In this document: piece by piece, positions 6,164-11,965 of the stretch | Numbering within the stretch: the stretch's first letter is position 1 | How the letters are laid out: every line of letters starts with the position of its first letter | Virus record (IMG/VR): IMGVR_UViG_3300024273_001578 | Location: 1-33,880 of that record | Reading direction: 5' to 3' (one strand) | Origin: a virus | Length of the DNA stretch: 33,880 bases | The notes under the pieces: model-generated | Seen by the model: the letters and a program-made list of their open reading frames with translations, nothing else | Told to the model about the DNA's origin: nothing | The model's database searches: none | Program-made: the position numbers and the translations under genes

Positions 6164-7290
6164 AAGTGATATGCATCAAGTTTTGAGTTAGTAAAATAAT
6201 CTGTCAACTTTGATAAGCATTTATTCTTTGTTAGCCATGCAGCTATAACCAAATCATTTAAATCACCTATTTGTTTAGGATATTTATCTCTATTATTTTG
6301 ATCTGTATTTTTTAGATACAATTCCCATTCCCTTTCGATCTTTGTTTCATTAAGAAACTTTTCCCATATAAATATCTTTCTACCTCTTCTAAGTTTCTCC
6401 ATCATCTTCTTTTTACCGGTATCATCATTATCAAACATGTACCTAATGGTGGGAATTTCATCGAACTCTTCTGTAGATCGACCTGCTGTTGCAAGTCCAA
6501 TTGAGTTTGGAATAAACATGGAATCGATAGGACCCTCGAACATAGTAACATCTCTTTCGAAATCTACCATCATTACACCAAATATTGTTGAAACTTTCTT
6601 AACACTTACTAATTCTTCGTCAGATAATATAAGTTCCTTTTCAGCCTCTTCATATATTTTTGCAAGGTCATACGTAAGGTATCTTGAATTTGCCTTTTTA
6701 ACCAATGATCTGGTTTGAAATCCAATAACTTTATCCTTTGGTGCTAGATTAAGAACAACAATTCTTTTGTCTTTTGGAGAATACATAAACATATCTAATT
6801 TTCCTGACAATAATCTATTGCGTAAATAAAAGAATGCTGGATCTCCTGCTTCGATCTCTTTAAAACCAAACCATTCTTTAAGTTCAGTTCGTGTTGGTGC
6901 CAAATCATATGCTAATTTAAATACATCATGTTCCAAAACTTCAACATTGGTAGTTTCCATCTTATGCTCTTGAATATAATCAATGATTTGAATGGAATCA
7001 TCTGTACTTTGAAATTTTACATGATGTTCTTTAAGAAGTTGATATGCATTTGAATGTTCTCCACAATTAAAACAGTGGTATTGCAGAGTGTCCCAATATA
7101 GATTACCACGTTTCTTTTTATGGTCAGTACTTGAGTCACCACAAAATGGACACGCAAAAACTATTCTACCCGGCATTTCTTTAACCATTTGTTTTGTAGA
7201 TTCATTATGTGCTTTAACAATAACTTCCTTTACTAAACTTCTGATTTTATTCTTTAATTCCTCATCTATTTTTATTTTTTCCATTTGCAT
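6160..7290 (-). CDS. 61: gp61-like DNA primase
   Basis: A zinc-binding primase start is clear: ACPFCGDS with Cys47/Cys50, then YHCFNCGEHSN with Cys73/Cys76, as in T4 gp61 (RCPVCGDS...HCYNCNYH). A TOPRIM-like core follows: VTMFEGPIDSMFIP (T4: VYVLEGPIDSLFIE) and RYMFDNDDTGKKKM with the acidic cluster. Length 376 compared with 342 in T4. The enzyme makes RNA primers for the lagging strand with the gp41-type helicase, which is not in this window. The start overlaps the end of the GIY-YIG gene by 19 bases. A second ATG lies two codons downstream, so the start could be 7290 or 7284. It is likely cotranscribed with the 72-residue gene, uvsY and uvsW. Confidence 0.9.
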   Translation of the reverse strand: MQMEKIKIDEELKNKIRSLVKEVIVKAHNESTKQMVKEMPGRIVFACPFCGDSSTDHKKKRGNLYWDTLQYHCFNCGEHSNAYQLLKEHHVKFQSTDDSIQIIDYIQEHKMETTNVEVLEHDVFKLAYDLAPTRTELKEWFGFKEIEAGDPAFFYLRNRLLSGKLDMFMYSPKDKRIVVLNLAPKDKVIGFQTRSLVKKANSRYLTYDLAKIYEEAEKELILSDEELVSVKKVSTIFGVMMVDFERDVTMFEGPIDSMFIPNSIGLATAGRSTEEFDEIPTIRYMFDNDDTGKKKMMEKLRRGRKIFIWEKFLNETKIEREWELYLKNTDQNNRDKYPKQIGDLNDLVIAAWLTKNKCLSKLTDYFTNSKLDAYHL

Positions 7291-7997
7291 TTTTCAAAAT
7301 GATAGCGATTCATATTATGTTTACCTATTTTATTGCAATATGGGCAGATTGTTTCATTATAGATTCTATTTGATGCTGATATTGACATTTTAATTTTAGT
7401 TTCTTCGCTTCTTTTTATTCCTAGTAATGAATCTGATAATTTATTTTTAGTTGAATCTTTTAAATTTTTTCCATAGTTTGGATTGTTTGTTCCTAACTTA
7501 GATTCTTTACATTTTTGTATAGTTTCTTGAGTATGTTTTCTGCCAGTCCATGTTTTTTTAGCAGTATTAGACATTTTTTCAAAAAATATTGGATCTTTCC
7601 ATTTTTGTTTTATCCGTTCCATTATATGATTGCGGTATTCTGGATCTTTCCAATTATTCTTGGCTGAGTTAGACATTTTTATTTTAATTTCCAGAATATT
7701 AGGATTATTTGTTAAACTATCACCCCATTCTCCTCCACTTGTTATATTGTAGCCTATTGTTCTATCAATTGAATTATAATATAAAATCCAGTATTTTTCT
7801 AATTCACATAATATTTCTTTGGTAGGTATATCATCTACAATTATCTCTTTAGTAAATTTTTCTTTACCATATTTGGAAATAGCGTTTCTAATTAGTGTGC
7901 CAGATCCATAATAATCGATAGATTTATCTACTTCCTTTGTAGATAATCCAATATAAATTTTACCATTAATTGAGTTGGTTGTTTTATAAATGTACAT
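7272..7997 (-). CDS. GIY-YIG homing endonuclease between genes 32 and 61
   Basis: The GIY-YIG nuclease domain occupies residues 1-90: YIYKTTN and KIYIGLST (the YIG at 15-17), the catalytic-type Glu in CELEKYWILYYN, and GYNITSGG. The middle has repeated Asn/Lys-rich NUMOD3-type units (NPNYGKNLKDSTKNKLSDSL). The end is a zinc finger, Cys218/Cys221/His233/Cys237. T4 has the GIY-YIG enzyme SegG next to gene 32, where it causes marker exclusion, so the position is comparable. The gene has its own promoter-like box inside a long inverted repeat. It overlaps the primase start by 19 bases, a sign of precise insertion or of later trimming. Confidence 0.88.
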   Translation of the reverse strand: MYIYKTTNSINGKIYIGLSTKEVDKSIDYYGSGTLIRNAISKYGKEKFTKEIIVDDIPTKEILCELEKYWILYYNSIDRTIGYNITSGGEWGDSLTNNPNILEIKIKMSNSAKNNWKDPEYRNHIMERIKQKWKDPIFFEKMSNTAKKTWTGRKHTQETIQKCKESKLGTNNPNYGKNLKDSTKNKLSDSLLGIKRSEETKIKMSISASNRIYNETICPYCNKIGKHNMNRYHFEKCKWKK

Positions 7998-7998
7998 T

Positions 7999-8116
7999 TT
8001 GAATATATTTTATTTAGTTTGGTCATATTATATATCCATGTAATTATTTAAAGGTCCACTATGAAGATTATTTTAGTGACCAAACTAAATAAATATTCAA
8101 TGTAAGTGGACCTTTA
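7999..8116 (-). promoter_or_regulatory. Promoter and interleaved inverted repeats controlling the GIY-YIG start
   Basis: The box GGATATATAAT (minus strand, 8037-8027) lies just upstream of arm A (8025-7999), which ends one base before the ATG. Its partner A' is at 8100-8077. They pair over 16 perfect bases, a 3-base bulge and 8 more. A second repeat, AGTGGACCTTTA (8105-8116) with TAAAGGTCCACT (8049-8060), 12 perfect bases, is interleaved in the order B'-A'-B-A. Read-through RNA could hide the start through A'-A, or free it if B'-B traps A' in its loop. RNA begun at the box has neither A' nor B'. Confidence 0.75.
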
Positions 8117-8120
8117 TATA

Positions 8121-8151
8121 AAGAAAATGGGCCAAGTTTACACCTGACCCA
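8121..8151 (-). terminator. Intrinsic terminator after gene 32
   Basis: On the minus strand the stem TGGGTCA (8151-8145) pairs with TGGCCCA (8134-8128) over 7 bases with one G-U pair and a 10-base loop, followed by TTTTCTT (8127-8121). It starts 24 bases after the gp32 stop codon and is one of the few GC-rich spots in the window. Confidence 0.8.
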
Positions 8152-8174
8152 CTCTATTTAACTATGTGTTAAGA

Positions 8175-9101
8175 TTAAACTCCTAAGTCATTTAAGAAAT
8201 CATCCAAATCATCTGCATCGCTAGAAGCATCCGGGTTTGTGGTCATTTCTGTTGGAAATTCAAAATCTCCTGAACCTGCTGGTACAGCTGCTTGTTCAGT
8301 TTTAGCGGCTGGTTTTTTAGCGGCTGGTCTTGAGACAACTGAGTCCATTGAATCTCCTGGATTTAAGTAGTTTCTTAGGATACTATTTACGAAATCTCTT
8401 GTTTCGGCATCCCATGCTTTGTATTCATATGGTTCCAATGAAGGTGCTGCATCTAATTCAGATTTGATAGTTGCCATTACTTCTTTAGTTCTTTCTGCTG
8501 GAGAACCTGCCATATCAATTGCACTTGTTGAAGATGAGAATTTCGATTTATCGTAGTTGTTGAAGTCACCTTGTCTTGAGATAATCAATTCAAAGTTTTT
8601 ACCTGCAAATAGGTCAAATACTTGAGTTGGTTCACCAAATGCTGGCTTCAATTCTTCGTCAATTTTTTCTTTGATTTTATAACCAAATTTGAAGATTTTG
8701 TATTGTCCTTCTAAATCTGGGTTTTGAGGATCTTTAATAACTTTAACTAGAGCGAAGTACTGCTCACGTCTTTTAAGTTTATCACTCATTTTTCTATCCA
8801 CTGCTGAATCACTTTTACGTAATTTGAAAAATACATCTGCAATTGGACATTTCTCGCCTACTGTTGAAGGAGAATCTACCATTTTACCATCACCACTTGC
8901 ATTTGTAAGCCAGTGTACGTATTTTTTTACTAAAGAGTTTCTTGGATTTGCTGGGTTTGGAACAAAACGAATAATTGCTTTGTATGTTCCGTCTTTACCA
9001 TCATCTGCTGTTGGTTTGTAAAGATCGCTTCCTGATGAAGCTGTTGTTTCATGTGTGTCTACGTCTGCCACACCTAAGTTAAAAATGTCAAAATCTGCCA
9101 T
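8175..9101 (-). CDS. 32: gp32-like single-stranded DNA-binding protein
   Basis: 308 residues compared with 301 in T4. The core shows FVPNPANPRNSLVKKYVHWL (45-64), then a Lys/Arg/aromatic-rich DNA-binding region (RREQYFALVKVIKDPQNPDL, 111-130) and KNFELIISRQGDFNNYDKSKF. The C-terminus is the expected acidic tail (DADDLDDFLNDLG), which in T4 gp32 contacts partner proteins; an Ala/Lys/Pro linker precedes it. The protein coats single strands in replication and recombination and works with primase and UvsY encoded downstream. T4 gp32 binds zinc through one His and three Cys; here only His63 and Cys85 remain in that region, so the zinc site seems lost. The gene has its own promoter-like box and leader, and a terminator follows it. 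Confidence 0.9.
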   Translation of the reverse strand: MADFDIFNLGVADVDTHETTASSGSDLYKPTADDGKDGTYKAIIRFVPNPANPRNSLVKKYVHWLTNASGDGKMVDSPSTVGEKCPIADVFFKLRKSDSAVDRKMSDKLKRREQYFALVKVIKDPQNPDLEGQYKIFKFGYKIKEKIDEELKPAFGEPTQVFDLFAGKNFELIISRQGDFNNYDKSKFSSSTSAIDMAGSPAERTKEVMATIKSELDAAPSLEPYEYKAWDAETRDFVNSILRNYLNPGDSMDSVVSRPAAKKPAAKTEQAAVPAGSGDFEFPTEMTTNPDASSDADDLDDFLNDLGV

Positions 9102-9159
9102 GTCTTAAATACTTTAATTTTGTTAATACTTTAAATTGTTTATCTGTTAATTATATACT
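9102..9159 (-). promoter_or_regulatory. Promoter-like box and A/U-rich repeat leader of gene 32
   Basis: The box AGTATATAAT is at 9159-9150 on the minus strand. The leader to the ATG at 9101 has almost no G or C and contains a perfect direct repeat TTAAAGTATT (9134-9125 and 9117-9108). T4 gp32 represses its own mRNA by binding an unstructured leader with UUAAA-type repeats, so this leader may be the operator. That is inferred by analogy. Confidence 0.5.
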
Positions 9160-9175
9160 GATATCTGGAAATGTT

Positions 9176-9355
9176 TCAACGATTCATAGTTAAAATAGCA
9201 CCTGATTCATCTTTATATTGTTTGTCATCTATCTTTGATAGACCTGATTTAGCGAGTAGGATTTCTTTTTCTTGTTCAGAAATTTCACCTAACTTGACTA
9301 ATTTACTTAGAGCTTTATAAAAACTAAAGTGATCAGTTGTGTTAAAAGAATTCAT
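9176..9355 (-). CDS. 59-residue protein upstream of gene 32
   Basis: ATG at 9355, TGA at 9178-9176. The protein starts MNSFNTTDHFSFYKALSKLV, continues KLGEISEQEKEILLAKSGLS and ends ILTMNR. It is helical and charged with no membrane segment and is not recognised. Support for a real gene comes from a strong promoter-like box 31 bases upstream, placement in the 74-base-leader gap before gene 32, and good coding character. In T4 the small late coactivator gene 33 and gene 59 lie upstream of 32, but I see no convincing likeness to either. Confidence 0.6.
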   Translation of the reverse strand: MNSFNTTDHFSFYKALSKLVKLGEISEQEKEILLAKSGLSKIDDKQYKDESGAILTMNR

Positions 9356-9385
9356 CTATGATACATTTTAAATATTAGTACATGT

Positions 9386-9398
9386 ATTATATATCTCT
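9386..9398 (-). promoter_or_regulatory. Promoter-like box before the 59-residue gene and gene 32
   Basis: The minus strand reads AGAGATATATAAT, one of the best matches to the shared box, with its end 31 bases upstream of the ATG at 9355. An 8-base inverted repeat (9405-9398 and 9374-9367) brackets it, but that repeat has a TTTAAA core and could be chance. Confidence 0.55.
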
Positions 9399-9562
9399 AT
9401 TTAAATTTGTTTCAAGACTATTTTAAATTCTTTTTAGTGTGTACTTGAAAACTATTTTAAATTATTTTCAGTAATGCTGAAACAATCCAGTACCCTGACA
9501 ATATAACTTATGTCTTTAAGCCTGAGGGTAAAATAAGGTTCTTGCTAGATGATTTAAGAAAT
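9399..9562 (-). other. Intergenic stretch with a direct repeat and possible RNA folds
   Basis: No supported gene. A direct repeat of 19 bases with 17 matches lies at 9411-9429 and 9445-9463 (shared core CTATTTTAAATT on the plus strand). Next to it is a perfect 6-base hairpin with a 5-base loop, TTTCAG/CTGAAA at 9466-9471 and 9477-9482. Further on, TACCCT and AGGGTA pair across a 29-base loop at about 9492-9532. It may be the 3' untranslated region of the endonuclease gene, a small RNA, or remains of a gene displaced by insertion. Confidence 0.45.
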
Positions 9563-10279
9563 TCAAGGTCTCTTTTTACAATTATTAAAATGGCATCTGG
9601 TCATGTTACCTCCACTTCCTTTAAGATTACAATGTGGACATGTTCTTTGGATATACTTAAAACCTGTAAGTGCTTTTGAAATATTATTACAGTGTTCTTT
9701 TGTTTTTTCTTTATTAGTAAGAGACTTTGATAATTTATTTCTAGATTCAATTGACATGATTTGTCCTTTACTGGATTCTGACATTTTTTTCTTAGTACTT
9801 TCAGAATGAGTACTACCCTTTTTAGAGTTAGATAATTTATTTCTAGATGAATCTGGCATAATATATCCTTTCCTTGCCTTAGATATATTATTCTTATGCT
9901 CTTTAGTTAAAGTTTTACATTTACCGATATTGGATAATAGTTTTTTTGTAGATTCGCTACATGGTACTCCTGCTCTATCAAATCCAGTTGAAGTTTGGTT
10001 ATATTTATTATAAAATGATGGATTAATTTTTACATTAAATTTTTTATGTAATTTTATTTCTAATAAAATAGCATCATTTCTATTTTCAAATGTTGAAATT
10101 ATTTTCAATTTATAATTATATGGATTTTGCTTAAAATCATTTTTAAATTCTAAATCAGTTGAACTAGTAAAATATTTAATTCCTAAATCTAATTCAGGTT
10201 TTATAGATGAGCTTCTCATCCCATAATAATGTTTATTCTCTATAAGAGATGTAATCCGGTACACATAATGATATAACAT
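9563..10279 (-). CDS. GIY-YIG homing endonuclease downstream of the resolvase gene
   Basis: The GIY-YIG domain is at residues 1-95: YVYRIT (5-10) and HYYGMRSSS (17-25), a Glu in ILLEIKLHKKF, and an Asn-rich end. Residues 105-205 are four tandem NUMOD3-type units built on SRNKLS or STKK motifs (ESTKKLLSNIGK, SSRNKLSNSKKG, STKKKMSESSKG, SRNKLSKS). The tail is a zinc finger, Cys214/Cys217/His230/Cys234, of the same form as in the GIY-YIG enzyme at 7272-7997, so the two are related. It sits between the resolvase and the gene 32 group without breaking a recognisable gene, so it looks free-standing rather than intron-encoded. Its start lies behind an inverted repeat. Confidence 0.88.
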   Translation of the reverse strand: MLYHYVYRITSLIENKHYYGMRSSSIKPELDLGIKYFTSSTDLEFKNDFKQNPYNYKLKIISTFENRNDAILLEIKLHKKFNVKINPSFYNKYNQTSTGFDRAGVPCSESTKKLLSNIGKCKTLTKEHKNNISKARKGYIMPDSSRNKLSNSKKGSTHSESTKKKMSESSKGQIMSIESRNKLSKSLTNKEKTKEHCNNISKALTGFKYIQRTCPHCNLKGSGGNMTRCHFNNCKKRP

Positions 10280-10282
10280 AAT

Positions 10283-10334
10283 AATTAGTCTATTTTTAAA
10301 AATAATATAAGTAATCTAACAGACTAATTGTTAG
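10283..10334 (-). promoter_or_regulatory. Inverted repeats over the start of the second GIY-YIG gene
   Basis: AATTAGTCT (minus strand, 10329-10321) and AGACTAATT (10291-10283) pair perfectly; the 3' arm ends 3 bases before the ATG at 10279. The loop contains CTTATATTAT, one base away from the TATATAAT core. A second hairpin, CTAACA/TGTTAG at 10334-10316, holds ATTAGTC as its loop, so the two structures compete or form a pseudoknot. Confidence 0.55.
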
Positions 10335-10363
10335 AGTGGTTTCGAACCCATTGTCCTTATATT

Positions 10364-10376
10364 ATTTATATATCTT
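10364..10376 (-). promoter_or_regulatory. Promoter-like box at the 3' end of the resolvase gene
   Basis: The minus strand reads AAGATATATAAAT, overlapping the stop codon of the resolvase gene and 85 bases upstream of the GIY-YIG ATG. It fits the shared box, although part of it codes for the terminal Lys-Asp-Ile. Confidence 0.4.
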
Positions 10377-11031
10377 TACTATTTGATGTAAATATTTCCT
10401 GTGCAAGTGAGTTTAGGAAATATGCATCTACTAAGTCATCCATTGGTTTAGGTACATTCTTTACCTCTCCGATGTTAGCTTTACAGAATGCAAGAAGAGA
10501 TGAGGTCTCTAACGAAGAATCATTAAGAATGTTTTCAAGAAATCTGGTCCAAAGCTCATCCTTCTTCATGTTACCCTTGCCTGCGTGCTTCTTAATTGTT
10601 GATGGTGCAATGGTCATCATTTCCAAGACTTCAAGTCTCGACATCATTTCCATTTTAAGGATTGCTGCGCCGGCAGCCATGTCAATAATATTATTAGTTC
10701 CTGCAGAAGAACCATAAGAGGATCCTTCAAACGCAATAACAAAAGGAGAATCATTACCTGTGATTTCAATAATCATATCAATAATGTCCCTAGCAGTCTG
10801 GGTATGTCTTTGGATTTTAATCATCTCACCCTTTGAATAAGCCTCATTGTTTGTCCAATCAGGTTGATGCGAGATTTGAGTATCTTCAAGCATATTAAGT
10901 TCCTCTTGAAGTTGTTGTTCCTTTTTAGTTCCAGTCTTAGGCTTTAAATAACCAATAAAATTGTACTTGTCATTTTTAAATACACAAATACCAGGGGAAT
11001 TAAGGGAAAAGTCAATTGTTACGAAATTCAT
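10366..11031 (-). CDS. RuvC-like Holliday junction resolvase
   Basis: RNase H-fold nuclease with the RuvC layout: TIDFSLNSPG with Asp7, FVIAFEGSSYGSS with Glu102, the IAPSTIKKHAGKGNMKKDEL segment (RuvC enzymes have a P-x2-VK then G-x-G-x-A-K stretch), and DDLVDAYF with Asp198/Asp199/Asp202. It would cut branched DNA during recombination or before packaging, where T4 uses the unrelated gp49. An upstream in-frame start at 11058 would overlap the previous gene. I prefer the ATG at 11031, one base after the previous stop, because the beta strand of the fold begins there (MNFVTIDF). That gives 221 residues, slightly longer than bacterial RuvC (about 170-180). Confidence 0.8.
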   Translation of the reverse strand: MNFVTIDFSLNSPGICVFKNDKYNFIGYLKPKTGTKKEQQLQEELNMLEDTQISHQPDWTNNEAYSKGEMIKIQRHTQTARDIIDMIIEITGNDSPFVIAFEGSSYGSSAGTNNIIDMAAGAAILKMEMMSRLEVLEMMTIAPSTIKKHAGKGNMKKDELWTRFLENILNDSSLETSSLLAFCKANIGEVKNVPKPMDDLVDAYFLNSLAQEIFTSNSKDI

Positions 11032-11032
11032 T

Positions 11033-11401
11033 TTATAATTTTTTACCAAGAGAAGCACCTAATGCGGCGCCAACTAATCTTGAAGTTAACATATCATACA
11101 TTACGCCTGAAGTAATTCCAAGAATATTTGCAATTGTTTTACCTACAGTTTTTCCAAGTGCAAAACCTGCAAGTCCACCAAAAATACTTCCTAAAACACC
11201 TTCATTAGTAAGTTCATTATTAAAAGATTCAACATTGTAAGTTCCATCTTCATTTTTATAAGTTGATGTAAACTCTGCGATTGCAGCATCCACCTTTGCC
11301 TCTAATTCATCGGTCCACTCAGTTTGAAGTGACTCAGTTAAAATAGCAAACTCATTATCTGTAACGTCCTGCTCTTTAATATAATCTATAAATGTTTTCA
11401 T
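11033..11401 (-). CDS. Small protein with a glycine-zipper-like hydrophobic half
   Basis: 122 residues. The first 65 are charged and helical (MKTFIDYIKEQDVTDNEF). The rest is hydrophobic with regularly spaced small residues: GSIFGGLAGFALGKTVGKTI and RLVGAALGASLGKKL. Such glycine zippers occur in membrane-active or membrane-inserted proteins, so a membrane-associated role (head or injection protein, or lysis accessory) is possible. No family is recognised. It lies between the tail-tube-like gene (12 bases upstream) and the resolvase gene (one base). Confidence 0.7.
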   Translation of the reverse strand: MKTFIDYIKEQDVTDNEFAILTESLQTEWTDELEAKVDAAIAEFTSTYKNEDGTYNVESFNNELTNEGVLGSIFGGLAGFALGKTVGKTIANILGITSGVMYDMLTSRLVGAALGASLGKKL

Positions 11402-11404
11402 AAT

Positions 11405-11416
11405 CTATATATCTTA
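11405..11416 (-). promoter_or_regulatory. Weak promoter-like box before the glycine-zipper gene
   Basis: The minus strand reads TTAAGATATATAG just before the ATG at 11401. It shares GATATATA with the other boxes but is too close to the start for a normal leader, so it may be chance in AT-rich DNA. Confidence 0.2.
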
Positions 11417-11965
11417 ATCTATTTCTAATACTATATTGAATTTATTATAGTAGAAGTTTAAGTCAAATGTAGTAAACTCTGCAATATTGGAACTCATATT
11501 TAAATCAAGTTCTGAAATAGAATTCAATATTGGTTTTTCAAATACAGCACTCATAATATGAATACCTTCAGCATCCATTATTTGTAGTTTAACATCGTTT
11601 AACCATGGTTCTTTAACTGCCTTTGAATAATAATATAGTAAAGTGTCCTGCATTATCCAATAATTAATATAACCATCTAATAATTGTAGTGTAACTTTAA
11701 ATTGTCTATCAATTGTATTTTGTAATGGAATAGAACCTCTATGATATGTAACTGTTCCGTCATTTGGTGAAATTTCAATCGGGTCAAATGTTATTCCAGG
11801 TAGATTAACACCCTGAATTGAATAGTTGATAAAGTCAATTGGTTCAGTTATTAAATTACCTGGCATTCTATTCAAATACTTGCGATACTTGTCGGCAACC
11901 TCCTTAGGAATAAAGGTCCTAGGGAATTTGAAATTGAATAAATTATTTCTACTGTTTAAAATCAT
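11414..11965 (-). CDS. Tail-tube-like protein (gp19/gp54-type fold)
   Basis: 183 residues. The pattern INYSIQGVNLPGITFDPIEI, then NTIDRQFKVTLQLLDGYINY and WIMQDTLLYYYS, then DVKLQIMDAEGIHIMSAVFE, and a C-terminal beta strand (TTFDLNFYYNKFNIVLEI) is that of tail tube and tube-initiator proteins of contractile phages, which stack as hexameric beta rings. Its size is near T4 gp19 (163). Being downstream of fibre genes and away from a sheath gene, it may be a baseplate-tube or tube-cap protein rather than the main tube protein. Its ATG overlaps the stop of the upstream gene by one base. Confidence 0.55.
   Translation of the reverse strand: MILNSRNNLFNFKFPRTFIPKEVADKYRKYLNRMPGNLITEPIDFINYSIQGVNLPGITFDPIEISPNDGTVTYHRGSIPLQNTIDRQFKVTLQLLDGYINYWIMQDTLLYYYSKAVKEPWLNDVKLQIMDAEGIHIMSAVFEKPILNSISELDLNMSSNIAEFTTFDLNFYYNKFNIVLEID

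Noticed and set aside
9466-9482. TTTCAG/CTGAAA hairpin as a terminator
   Set aside because: The stem is short and AT-rich and is not followed by a U-run on the minus strand.
9465-9690. Open plus-strand frame with protein-like text (AETIQYPDNITYVFKPEGKI)
   Set aside because: It has no start codon in a sensible place, runs into the endonuclease gene on the opposite strand, and every other gene is on the minus strand. It might be a remnant, but nothing supports it.
10336-10358. GGGTTCGAAACC on the minus strand, similar to a tRNA T-arm
   Set aside because: The stem bases beyond two G-C pairs do not pair, and the rest of a tRNA would have to lie in the resolvase coding end, where no D- or anticodon arm is found.
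9380-10380. Group I intron carrying the GIY-YIG gene
   Set aside because: I see no conserved intron core and no interrupted exon: the resolvase gene ends naturally and the 59-residue gene has its own start.
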